Of a DNA stretch of 64,000 nt, positions 49,301 to 61,998 are shown piece by piece. The notes beneath the pieces are model-generated. The model had not been told where the DNA came from. It saw only the letters and a list, made by a program, of their open reading frames with translations, and searched no databases. The DNA is from Linepithema humile (taxonomy: Eukaryota > Arthropoda > Insecta > Hymenoptera > Formicidae): the NCBI RefSeq assembly GCF_040581485.1, contig NC_090132.1:26237911-26301910 (forward strand). Direction: 5' to 3'. The translations under genes and the position numbers were made by a program. The number at the start of each line of letters is the position of its first letter. The stretch's first letter is position 1.

Positions 49301-50751
49301 CGGTTTATTGGGCAGGTCAGCGACATTCTTATCGAAGTGCGTAACACGAAAAGGGAGCAGTACGCGCGCATATGCACTCGGTTTCGTGAGTATGACAGGC
49401 GAATACATATCATCTAAATATACAGCACGCCGGCCGGCCGATGCTCCCGAAATAACCGACCGTTGTGTTTGTTTTTGAAATGACGACTAAAATGTCGTCG
49501 TACAATTCCGTTCGCACTTGGTGTGATGTTTGTTTGCGCGTAAGAGCAACCACATCGTACTATTATCGCATACGATATAGATACGTGTAAGATGAAATTT
49601 ACACACGTGTCAAAATTTATAAAAGAATCTTCGTGTGCGATCTCTAAAAGAGTTATAAATTTCTATCAATAAATGGGTCGTCTGACAAATTGCACGGAAA
49701 AAGTATATATAAAAATTTTCCAAATATAATAAGCAAATAATATATTTTTAAATTAAAAATTAATGTGCTAAATAAGTCACTAATGTATGATTTACAAATA
49801 TGTAAATCTGGACTTTACGCGAATTATTCGAATTATTCGCTTTTTCTTTCCCTTTTTAATTTGTGTATAATAAATATACGAATCAGATGCAAAATAAATC
49901 TGAGCTGAATGCAGATAAAAAGGCAGATTGTACATAAATATCGGCGAGATGGACCCAGCTGCAAAAAATTGAGCAATTTAGAATGATAATTTTGACACGG
50001 CATAATCTAACGATACGATCACTTTATTTCCGTCCGCTCATCCGCGCCAGAGATCAAAGTATAAATTGTGTATTATGCGTCACCAGGCTGGATGAGCCCG
50101 GTTATTACACGTGGGATATACGGTAGTGAAATAGTTTACGAAAGCGTATTGCTGACGGGAAAGATTTATCGGTGCACTGACGCAGATTGCATTTATCATC
50201 ACAAGCACTTTTTTCTTCTACAAATGTAATCCTCGCGTGTCAAGATAATTTCTGTAATACTTTCCACATTTATAAAATTTGCGAAATATAAAAATTTCAG
50301 TAATATTATCTTTAAAGTGAAAATTATCTCTTTTGTGCTTAATAAGGAAGAAATTGTTGAAAATATTATCTACCACTATTTATCTACTCGCTTGTTCATT
50401 ACTTTTAAAAAAAATTTTTGATTATAAAGCATGTTCTTTTAGAATAATAGTGAATTGTTTTAGTATATTTCTATGCACAGAGTCCCGGGGTTTTATTTAT
50501 TTTTGTAATATGCATGCTAATATTGAATTAGTAAAAATCCTTTATGTTTTTCTAATGAATGAATTATAATAAAAATCAAGATAATTTGGTCAATACACAA
50601 TGCATTTTAACAAGTATATATTTTTAATTTGTAAGAGTTTTAAAATATTGTAAGAGTTACAAAATATTTTATGTAAAAATAAATTGTTGTTGAAGTTTTT
50701 ATAATAATCTCGCGTCAGTCTCGAAAATTGAGATTAGTTTTCAGATGCGTT

Positions 50752-50820
50752 ATCAAGCGACATATGCATGCGTCATTCAGGTTTTTTCTGATAACTCTGC
50801 GGTGCATATGTGCGCTTGAT
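50752..50820. repeat. Imperfect inverted repeat, hairpin of 69 nt
   Basis: The left arm ATCAAGCGACATATGCATGCG (50752-50772) pairs with the reverse complement of 50799-50820 with one bulged base and mismatches near the loop. Loop length is about 26 nt. Size resembles a precursor-like hairpin, but it could be a MITE relic. Confidence 0.55.
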
Positions 50821-51150
50821 ATTGCTTGACACGAAGCAATTATCTGTGAGTGTGGATCGTAGAAAGCAGATTGCTAAAATATATAAAACAAATTATTATT
50901 TTTTTTTTAATGTCAGATTTTTAAATGTTTTGAAAAAAGCAAAATTAATAATTCACAAACACATATGAATGAATCCCCTTTTCTGATCAATGACATTTCC
51001 GCATAACAATGAAAAAATTTCGGTGTTGCGAAAAGTACGTTTGAGCAATGGAAAAAATAGTGTGCGGTACGCGAAGTCAAAAAATTATAAAAACGAACAG
51101 AGCGGGTTTATTGATGCAGCTATCTAAATGTTATAAGTTTAACGACGCAG

Positions 51151-51294
51151 TGACGTCATACCAGATGCGCAGCAGATACAATTGCGAGTGCGTCGACCTC
51201 GGCTCCAACACCACCCTAAGCAAGCACCGAACTGCAGATAGTGACGTCATCGACGAAGGTTCCCCCTCTCGTTTCCATGGAAACGATGACGTCA
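51151..51294. promoter_or_regulatory. Three perfect CREs plus a perfect RFX X-box palindrome
   Basis: TGACGTCA occurs at 51151-51158, 51242-51249 and 51287-51294. The palindrome GTTTCCATGGAAAC (51271-51284) fits the X-box bound by RFX factors and ends 2 bp before the third CRE. X-box followed closely by a CRE is the arrangement of the X1-X2 boxes of vertebrate MHC class II promoters. Binding is inferred. Confidence 0.5.
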
Positions 51295-53142
51295 CGCTTT
51301 TCACGTAACGTTTCGTAGACGACAGGTTTTCGAAAAAGTCAATATTCCTCGCGAAATATGTGAGAAACAGTAAATACATTTAAGTATCACGAATTTGTAG
51401 TTTTTACGAGAAGAAAAAGGCGAACATTTTTTCATCGAAAACTTAAATATTGTGACAAATAAAATGAATAAATATTTTCGCAAACCTCGTGACTTCTCCG
51501 ACTTGAAGGGAACGTTGATATACGGTAATGCAAAAAGGGAATTAGATTAATTCTGATTACCAGCGAGCTCGGTGTGTTGTTTTAGCTTTGCTTTTCCTTT
51601 CTCTCGGGCAGCGTATCTCCTCGCATATCTCCTTACCTCCTGTCGCTTATCTGCTTTGTAAATGAAAGCTTTCCATTATGCGAAACTTTAACCGGGACAA
51701 TCGACATGTTTCATTTAAATTTGCATTGCAACACCCAATAACATTGTGAAGCGATACTTTCGCGTATTTTGCTGTATAAATCGTATATTTGGAATTTTCA
51801 TTTTCTTATCAAGCTGCCTTTCTAAGCTACTTACAGTCGAGTAATTTAAAATAGAAATCACGTTCGGATTTCACGATAAATTTTTATTACACTTTGCAAG
51901 GAGCTTACGTGATATACACACACACAAAGTCTTCTTTCAAATTGCTGAATAAATTTTCCAGCAAGATTTAGCGCGTTCCCGGATTTTGTTAAATTCAAGC
52001 TCGATTTCTGCTCCAAGTAGCTCGAATTAATATTTATTCCACCGCTAAATAATTGTCCTCGGCTCGTTGCGAGTGAAATCGCGCGGCGATACGAAGCACC
52101 GCATGGGATAATGAACGAAAAGCGGGCGATAACTTCATCCTAGATCCTCGTTTAATAGCGATCGAGCCGAATCGATCACCGCCGGTCCTTTACAATCTCC
52201 TTCTTTCATCCGGCAATAAGATGAAACGATGGATCGCCCGGAATGCAATGAAGGAAAGGGATTGGATCAGCTCTCCGAGTGCCGCTTTAATTTCGCGTTT
52301 CTTCCCTCTGCTTGTGTAAAAAAGCGTGCGCGCGGCTAGTCGAGCGGGTGGCAAATATTTTCTTGCGACGATCGGTGGGAAAGGCGCACCGGGAAATTTT
52401 ATCGCACGTGAAGATGAACAGAGCAAACGCAGCCTCCGGGCGTTTCCGCGAATTCTTCCCTTTTGTCCCTTGACTTTCTATCTCTCTTTTTCTCAATATA
52501 TATATATCCCTCTCCTTCTCATCCCTGCGCATCGCTTTTCCTTTACCCAGCTTTTCACCAGTTTCGTGAAAACGTTACATTCCTGTCGCGTTCGCGAATT
52601 GCGCTCCTCTCGCCGGCAGCGCGGGAAATTTCGCCCCTGATTACGACGATACAAGATTTTTCCTTGTTGGCCCAACACCGCGCGCTTCGTTTCGCCGGCG
52701 TTGATTGCTATATCAAGATTTCAAGGACTCGGTAACGCCGGTATGGCGATGCGCTTCCGTACCATCGCTGAACGCGATGGAGTTGTTACCTGTGTTTATA
52801 CGTGTCTTCGGCTGTGTGCACGATCGTTATAGCGGCGCAAGAGATATTACGGGCTGCGCCCAGATGATTTATGATCCCGAATATGTGCGTGATCGTAACA
52901 CGTACTGATAACGACGGCCTGCGCCAGAAGAGCTCTGTTTAATTAAGGATCGTATTCGCGTGCTCAAATGCAATTTCTGGACTTAACCCTAATTATACTT
53001 GGATCTCCCTCAGCCTCAAGCGTTCCCGAACTTTTCGCACGGGAGGTTTCATAATAATCTCGTACGTAAAATTACTTCCTACAACATTTAAAGTACGAAT
53101 ATATATTTTAACGACGTGATATTTAAAATTCCGGGAAATGCA

Positions 53143-53160
53143 AAAAAAAAAAAAAAAAAA
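53143..53160. repeat. Poly-A tract
   Basis: Eighteen or more A residues with no retroposon body or target duplication that I can see. Confidence 0.9.
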
Positions 53161-55363
53161 GCGACAAAAGGAGCAGATTGCATTTCTCGTTATTAAAAAT
53201 ACCCCACCAGTTACATTAAACTACTGACAATTACCTTAATTGGAAACACATCTATTCCCGCAGATTTCTCCTGAGCTCTCTCCTGCGCTCCGAGCATTCG
53301 GTAAATGTTTTAACCCCCGTCGTTGAATAACAGAGCGTGGGCGAGGTTTTCTTTGCAAGCTCAGCAATTGCCCTTTCCCGAGTGTTTCCCGTGTAACAGA
53401 TACATTCGCTGGGAAAGAGTTGTGAATTATACAGCTCTCTTTCTCTCTCTCTCCCCCTCCCTCTCTCGTTTTCTTCTTCTCGCTCTGCCACTCGACGAGA
53501 AACCTCATTCGAGCAACCGGACGATGCAAGTTTTTCTTTATCGTCCGCGTACTTTATTGCCGCGATGTTTACGAGTACCGGTTTACCACTCGACATTTTC
53601 ATCGCTCGCCGTTTATCCCTTTGACGCTACAATATATCCCTCGGCACTCGACACTGTCGCCAAATTGATAGCCGTTATATCGGTATATACCTGCAAATAA
53701 TAGTGATGCCGCTATGTCAATCGATCTCTTCTCTCCCGCCGACGTGACGTAATCCTGCGGGCTTACGACAAAATCACTGCGTATCGGGGGTTCAGCATTA
53801 CCGGAGACAGTTATGCAAAGTGGAGCTAATCACTCATGCAAAATAGAACGGCGTTAGCTATATGAAATGCTATTCAGTCGCTTCAAAGTTATATAGATAT
53901 AAATTTCGCGGCAATGCCCTTATCAGTTATCTTATAATCAGAAGCGCGTCCAAGACATGCTGCGCGAAACGTTTCGAATAATATTTATCGCTGTCAGTTG
54001 AACATGAACTTCTCGGGAAAACTTCTCCTATGTATGGAAATCATAGCGATTCTTCTGCCGTTCTCATCTTGACGTACGAGTTAGAATTCCGAGGCGGTGC
54101 GCGCGTGAATTTTCGTGTGGAATATGATACTAATATATAATAATGTTCCTTCGTGTTGCCGCTGAAAAAGCGCGTGCTTTGGAATTGATTTCCCCTTGCA
54201 ACCGTTTTACTCTTGATCGATCACTCTATTATTCCAAGATACTCCAGATTCGCAAGTTTCCCCCGCCGATTACGATCGATCATATGTATTAGAAATGGTA
54301 AAGTGCGCCTGTGTTACACAAATAGGGGAGGGAAGAGGGGTGCGATTCCGCAAAATTTATAAAGATGATCGTAATGCGACAATGCGGGAGGAGCGGTTTG
54401 CAAATCTTTCTCGCGTTACCAGTTTTCTGGGCCAAGTGGAAAAATCGGAGTATAAACTTCGGCTTAGCGTTCGCGGTTTATTCACCGCGCGTGGCATTAT
54501 GTTCCACGATCCCAATGGTTATGGATTCTTTTCGGCTTTATTCCTTTTACTCCTGCCTGCATTCTTATGTCGGACGCGAGCGAATGAAGATATCACCAAT
54601 ATTTACAGCGTCTCCGGATTACGACGATTTAAAAGTTAGATTAATGGTCGCAGTGTGCGTGCGTGAAACTTTATTCATTAGCCGGTATCGCCAACATTTC
54701 GCAGAACGCGGAAAACATACGATATGCTCGAAATAAGAAATCTCTCACCGAGATGTAATGCGGCTCTTTCGTAAATTTATTAAATTATCTCGCATAAGGT
54801 ATTCTGCTCACTTTCCGCGCGAAGCGCCGAGTAACACCTGTTTCAAATTAATGAAACGGTCCGCAATCCACCTGTGAGAAAAAAAAAGCGTCATTTTCGT
54901 CGCCCGAGTGACCACTTGGCGCACTCTTCCAGCGAAAGCACCCTCGAGGCAGACACTACACGAGGAAGTGGACAATGTATTCTGCTGAGTGTGATGCACG
55001 GTATGTCGGTCTGACGTGGCCCCATTTTCTCGACATGAAAGAGAAGACTCCATCCGCATATTTTTCCTCCTTTTATATTTTAGTTTAACCATTTCATTAC
55101 GCTCGAAAAATTCAATTTCGTTCGGGCAATGCCGCCCTTAATCACCTTATTATCTAATCCCTCCCTTTACATCCGCGTCTACGTAAAGAACGATGCGAAA
55201 GCGTACGCGTTCGGTTGGCGCTTATTATTGCAGATTAGTAAAATAAAAGTCGCGGAGCCACATACATTTTTCGCCGGTAATCAAATGAAGGGAAGTAAAG
55301 CGGCATGGCATATTACACATTCTATATTTAAAAAAGATTTTCATAAAATTCCCTCGCCGTCCC

Positions 55364-55366
<3 letters not shown>

Positions 55367-55427
<61 letters not shown>

Positions 55428-55430
55428 AGA
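55367..55430. repeat. (GA)n microsatellite
   Basis: About 20 GA units followed by an interrupted GAAA/GGGA run. The Arg-Glu frame it creates is spurious. Confidence 0.95.
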
Positions 55431-57515
55431 TTGAAAAAAGGCCATTCTGTTTGCATTGTGTTCGCTATTTCTTTTCATAATTTAATCCGGCGGAACAATG
55501 GAAGCGTATTTGATGTTCCGTCTTTGCTAGAAGAAGATAGAAACATGAAAGAAGATGAAAACAAAAATCTACTTATACATTTTAGAGTTATTCGCCACTA
55601 GTAGAGGGTGGCGAAAAGAAAGAAACTTCGGATGTGCTGCAAAATAGAAAAGATGAAATCTAATTTGCTGTCGCTACCGACGTAACGGAACGTTATTGCA
55701 TTCAGGACTTTACTTCGGTAATTTAATATAGGAATGTAGTGGCGTGCGCGCGCGCACGTACACGGCTATGTGAAAACGTGGATGTGCTCGTTTTACATTC
55801 GAGACCTTGCATAAGCTGCAAGTGTAGAAGGCGACGGAGCGAAGTGGGATAGCTTTTGCGTTTTGAGGTGCTTTATTGGAGCACGCCGCGCTTCGCCGAG
55901 CGTGAACAACCTGGCGGCATCGGCGTCTATAATCGCAGCAAGGTAACGTGAGACGACCCGAAGAAAATGTAATATCCGTCCATTATCACGTTTTCCACTT
56001 CTAAAATGCTATAGTCCCCGCGGGGGATCGATAATTGTAGATGGCCTCTGAACGATGACGCTTGAATCCTTAATCGCGCTGGCGCGGAAAACACATCCGA
56101 TCGCGACATCGTCGACATCCCGCCATTTCAGTATCAATTCAGCCGACATCATGGAATACAGTCGTTTCTCTCTTCTTTCGCCATGTTCGGAGAAATTGAA
56201 TGTTGTTTTTCTGAAATTGATATTTCTTCCGTGGAAATTGCCCCCCAGGGATCGCGCACACATTCTCGATTATCATTAATGATAAAAAATTGTAATTTTT
56301 GTCTAATGTGCAGAGCAGCTGCAAGTAATGTTAGATTTTGTTTTATCGAAAAATTATAAGAGTAAAAAAAAGCGAAAAAATTTTGAAGAAATTAGATAAT
56401 TGTGCACTGAGTGCGTATATAATAAGATAAATAGAGATGAATAATAGGATGAAAAACATACAAGTGAGAATTTTTTCAAAAGAGTAACAAGCTATATATA
56501 AAGCAAAATTTAAAACATTTTTTTCGTATTTTTCGCTAGCTGATGAATCGATTGAATAGGTGAACTAGTTCGGTCGCACAAAAAAGTTATTGTAGGTAAT
56601 AGATTTCATTTAATGACCGAGGAAAAATCTGGACAGTGATATTTTACGAGTCTAAGCTGCGGAGGCTACGAGTGTCATAAAGCGACGGCATGAATTTGAC
56701 GGCGCAAAAATCTCGTTTTACGATAAATAAGTTGCTTAAAGAGATGAAACGACACATATCTCGGTAGCTGACGCTGCGAGTCGCTTGCAGTCACATTTAT
56801 ATCAAATTAGTACTGGCCATTACTTGCGAACAATTGCAAAAAAAAAAAAAAAACTGATCAAGTTTCGAGCAAACAGAAACATTTTATATTTTCAACCGGT
56901 TTTTCGCATATCCAATAATTTTTTCAATCAAAAGTAGATATTGGTTTGTACTAGGAAAGATTATTTAATATATATAAATATATATATCAGCTTTACGTAA
57001 ATTGCTTTTGGTGGGATTGAGTTTTCTGCAAATTTCTAAATTGATATCAATAAATTAATGTGTACACGTTGACGTTGCGAATCGACACAAAATGTATTTC
57101 ATTAACAAAATTGTAAACTAATTAAATTCATTAGTTTCGAAACGTTATCTTACAATTGCTGTTGAAACGCGACATTAACAAGTGCATTTTTCGCTCAAGC
57201 ACTGGTAACTTTTTTTTCATCGCTCGACGATATAGAACGACGAGCGCATCGTTCCTCAGACAGAATCTGTTGAGTCTTCGAAGGCGCGTGGACTTCAATT
57301 TACGAGCAGTTCGACGTATTAATTGATTCAGCTTGCAGTCCACAATAGTCTCTTTTCAGCTCGTGAGCGGAGCGACGAACGGATTTTCCTTATTGTCGGT
57401 CGAGATGTATTAGATCCAGAATCAAGATCGATCAGAGGATTCTCTTCGAAGGCTGATCTCATTCTATCCGCGCTGCAGTCGGATTAGAGGTCAATCCGCC
57501 GATAGACGGAACCTC

Positions 57516-57519
<4 letters not shown>

Positions 57520-57556
<37 letters not shown>
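57520..57556. repeat. (CT)n microsatellite
   Basis: About 18 CT units, 140 bp to the left of the CRE/X-box half-site at 57700. Confidence 0.95.
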
Positions 57557-57560
<4 letters not shown>

Positions 57561-57699
57561 TGTTTTTTGGATAGACCGTAATCCGCCGGATTCGTGTGTG
57601 CGTATAATGATGACGCGGCGTGACCTCGCGGCATGTGTGGCGTCGGCTCTTTGTCACACCCTCCCGTGTCGGCACGCTTCTCTTTGAGTGCGTCAGAGA

Positions 57700-57722
57700 T
57701 GACGTCACGTAGCTAGGCAACC
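57700..57722. promoter_or_regulatory. Perfect CRE with a nearby RFX half-site
   Basis: TGACGTCA (57700-57707) is followed 7 bp later by AGGCAACC (57715-57722), which contains the RGYAAC half of an X-box. The flank 57650-57920 is GC-rich relative to its surroundings. Functional assignment is inferred. Confidence 0.35.
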
Positions 57723-58266
57723 GCACCCTTGCGGCCCACGAAGACCCCGTTTTTCCATACCTTACGTCCTCAGCAGCCGTTTCTCATTGTCCTTCGTACT
57801 TACGGGAAGCCGAAGGACGGGCTCGGAGAAAACGTGAGCGTCTACACAGGAAGATCGCGGCTCGATAAGGAGTTACGGTACACATTTCCCGAGGGTTCCT
57901 CCCGAGCGGAGAAGTAGTTGTGCCGGATAATCGCTTAAAATATGTCAGTCAGAGGACATCGTGATAACACAATTACCACGGCATCTGGTTTCGATCTCGT
58001 TACCGAGTTTGTTTCGAAAGTTCGAATATGGAGTTACGATAGGTGATGTCGGGAAGTTCGCCACGTAAACTGACGATGTATTGCTCCGGCGAAGAAAGAA
58101 ATTTATTTCACAAACGCTTTGTAGCTGCACCAATATTATTCTTCACTTTATCAATTCTCGTCTCTTCTCTCTGCGATATTTTTAGAGGCAAAGAATGCAG
58201 TTTTTGATAGATTCGTGCCAGAAGCAAGAAACAAGACAAGCGAAATTTTACTTGCATCAATTTGTT

Positions 58267-58296
58267 ATTTTTTTTTTTTTTTTTTTTTTTTTTTTA
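58267..58296. repeat. Poly-T tract
   Basis: About 29 T residues; low-complexity sequence with no recognisable element attached. Confidence 0.9.
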
Positions 58297-60991
58297 TCGG
58301 AGGATTTATTTCCGTCGTAAAACCGTAAAGCCGAAATCGTTAATCACTCTCGCATGAAAATCGAATGTAATCGATTTGTCGCGAAAGCGCGGGATGCGGT
58401 AGGATGCATTACTGGAAGTGACACCGATAATGCGATCCTCGGCGACGTGTCAGAGCATTGATATATGTCCTTGTCCGTTGCCGACCCTCGTAAGGGACCT
58501 CTTCACCGAGAATATCTCGTTCACAAAGCTTAATATAGAAACTGTGGCTCCTCGGCCCCCTTTCCTCCCTCACGTTCCGTCTTGTTGTTCGTTGCTGTTT
58601 ATTCGTGTCTGCACCCCGTGCGACTAAACGTGTGTGTATGTGTGTACATAGGTATACATCTGAGAAGGGAAGTCAAGCATGAATACCCGGGCAGTGTAGT
58701 GGTCTTTACGTTATTACACCCGCGCTTGTGTAGCGAGCGCAGAAATAGGAGCACGCAATTTTTCGTCTTGAAACAAAAACACTGCGCGCGAGCACGGTAA
58801 TGACGTTGATAAAATTAAAGCGAATTTAACATTCTCTGTGGAGATTCGTTGTGTTATAATGCCCCCGTCGTTTTTGCTCGCCTGCGGGACGTGTAATTAA
58901 CATACTTACTTTGCCGTGAAACAATCAAAAGAACGAGAAAGAACTCTACGAAGGTGCGTTTATTCGCCTGGCTACACGGAATACAAAACGCAGATAAGGA
59001 GAAAGCGATATCGTGTAACTCTGAAACTGCTGCATTCCCGAAACTATATTTAATAAACAATATGAATTTATCATTACATTGTTAAATGAAATTCACTGCT
59101 GCAACGCTCCTTGATGTTATGAAAAATATTATAAAACATGGAAAGAACCAGAAATGATATTCTTTCTCAAAATCGTAAATAACATGTTTTCATTATTACA
59201 GTGTGCTACGTTTCTTATAAAATCTATCATTTTTCGAAATAATAATATTCGAATGTTGCACATTGCGAATTGTATAAACATTAATGAATTTATTTAAACA
59301 TCGCTAATGATTTCTTTTCTAAATACGACATTTAATATATTAGAACTAATGATAGGAAAAAAGATTAGAGAATAAAAGAAAGAGAGGTAGATGAAGATAG
59401 TGTGTTTTTATTTAATGTGTTACGTGCCCCTTAAATGGCACCATTCTCCGCGCGATGAGATACCCAGGGAATCGGCCTGAGCACGGAAAGCTGTAGTAGG
59501 ATAGCGATTCCTAATGACCCGCCCGACTATTTCGCATCAGATTTCAATTAAGAGGATAGTCCTGCCAAATGTGTTTAGTTAATTCGACGCAATTAGTTAA
59601 GTTGCAACACGTGATGACGCGCTTGATTTAAACGATCGAGCTTTGATAGGACAAACTAATTTCGCTCGCGAATTTTGCAAAAGCATTGCAAAATCAAAAT
59701 TTTGTGGTCAAAATAAACGTTTCCCGGCAGAAAAACAAAACACTTTTTAACCAGATTTGCGATACAAAACGGTAAATGAGCTTTTGTATCCGATTTGTAG
59801 TAATTGTTTGACACAATAACGAATAACTTTATTTTGTAATTCTATAAACACTGCATGTATCATGCAAATATAAAAATTTTTATCCACATGCTATTTCACA
59901 TTGATTGCACAAAATTCAGGACAAAATTACAGAATTTCGAATTAATTTTTATGCATCAAAATAACCGCCATTGTATGCATTTAATGCATTTTTTTTAAAA
60001 CTAGAAATAAATTTTTGTACCAATTTAAAAAACTCTGAGCTTGTAAAGTAGAAATTAACTAATTTAGTTAAAATAAATTTTTACGCGGAAAAATAACAAA
60101 TTTTTTGCACTAACCTGATATCTTTGATTTTTCTATAGAAGTTTTTGAACTATTGACTCTGACTGTTTGCGATTAAAACGTGAAGGACGACGAAATGGAC
60201 GATCGATCGAGCAAATGGCATAATTCCCTGTTTACAGATCCAGTTACATGTTCCATAGAAAGCTCTTGTCTTAGATGGACGCAGTTGGTCTTGCCTTCGT
60301 CTATCTTCTTATCACGATGTAAGTCGTTCGATTACTTTCTCTCGTCTCGAGAATTCTCTTTTCGCCCGTGACGAATGGACTGACAATCGAATCCTCTCGA
60401 ATTTCTTTCTAACTTCGCAATCTCTGGTCCTAGCTTCGATTTGATACAATCTTTGAATTTGTCGGAATTTTTCGTGTCGGAATGTTTAGGCTTGTAAGAC
60501 ATTTTTTTCAATTCGTGGCCGTTCATTAGAATTGCTGTAGCCTCAATGTCGATGTATTAATTATAAGTAGGAGTATGTATATATATACATATATATGAAC
60601 TGTGTGATATATACACAGTAGAAAATAATCCCAAATTGTTTAGAGTATTGAATGAAATCTCCTAAGCTACTTTCCACGAATGAATCTTACTGAAATCGCT
60701 GCATTTAAATAGCATCTGCGGAAGCAATAAGTTTCGTAACATCGGTAATATAAGCTGGCACATTTCTAACGTGATAATGTAGAGAATTAGAGCTTGAACG
60801 CGATCGAAAACGTTTCTGCAAAAGCTGAATTCACCCTTGTATACTCAATTACGCGATCTCAACAGTGTTTCGTGTACTAACGAGCGAACGCAAGCAACGG
60901 TGTTTTTTTTTTTCGCCTATCGCAATGTTATTGATTTAATACTGCGATTTAATAGCGCGCTGTTTGCCTTCGCTTTACGCTATACTGACAT

Positions 60992-61028
60992 TTTGTCGAC
61001 TATTGTCGACTATTGTCGACTATTGTCG
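60992..61028. repeat. 10-bp tandem repeat TATTGTCGAC, about 3.7 copies
   Basis: Copies at 60991-61000 (first base differs), 61001-61010, 61011-61020 and a partial copy to 61028. It yields a Leu-Ser-Thr-Ile-Val-Asp type repeat frame that I treat as chance. Confidence 0.9.
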
Positions 61029-61979
61029 CCATCGAGCAGAAATATTTTTGTCATATATTTATTCAATTAAATCCACAATTGTCGAATGCCGACATTTGGC
61101 GATGACGTTACTCGCATCACTTGCAGTGATTCGGAGCAATTCATGAACAAAATATTTTTACGCGTAAGATTTTACAGAAACAACAGCGTCCAATTCTTCC
61201 GTTTCTTTTTTCTCTTCTTCATTATAAATTCGGTGGAAATTGTTTCTTAAACAACACTGCCCTCTGAATATGAACTGGACGGATATTACACATAATCAAG
61301 TACTCACAAAACTCCACTCTTAATATCGCGAGAAAGAACTTGTCGTCTAACTCGATTAAGTAGATTAACAATTAAGCAGATTGTTATCCATAGCAATTTC
61401 AGTTAACATAAACGGCGGCGCTGAACTTGCGTGTTTCAAACAACTCCATTAATCTACACCGAGAAACTTCCGGCAAATCGCAAGCACGGCTAACTAATCA
61501 AGAGGAGGTCGAGAGCGATAGAACGCGCGTTTCATGTGACGGACTTGCGGTCGAGTATGGCCTCTTACCGACCGCTGACGCACGCTTGTCCCTCGGTGGA
61601 ATCTCCAATTATGAGTTCTCGACATCGGTTACGCTTCACGGTGGAAGAGCGTGGCCCCGCGGGGGAGTCCTCCGGACCACTTGATCTCGTAACCGGTGCA
61701 GCCTCTTAACGTTTCGAACATCGATTGTCGCACCCTCTCGGGGGGCTTAGCAAGTTTGCGTCCACGTGGACAAAGGAGTTCGGTTGTAAATGTTGACGCA
61801 ATACGGTTGGTCGTGATTTCAGTGGCTTCGCCAACTCACGTATCTCACTGTCAACTTGATACCGTGGAGACGGAAGTGGTATTTCCAAATAGAGTGCAAT
61901 CCCTCTTGAACCCATATGAAATTGAACAGCAGTAGCATTATTATACCTTACGCTTTTCATCCTTTTGCACACACACACT

Positions 61980-61998
61980 CGCGCGCGCGCGCGCGCGT
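61980..61998. repeat. (CG)n alternating run
   Basis: Alternating CG run that begins right after a CA run and ends in GTGTG. A Z-DNA-prone simple repeat. Confidence 0.9.

Noticed and set aside
61427..61684. 85-codon plus-strand frame in GC-richer DNA
   Set aside because: No family resemblance and no supporting signals; likely chance.
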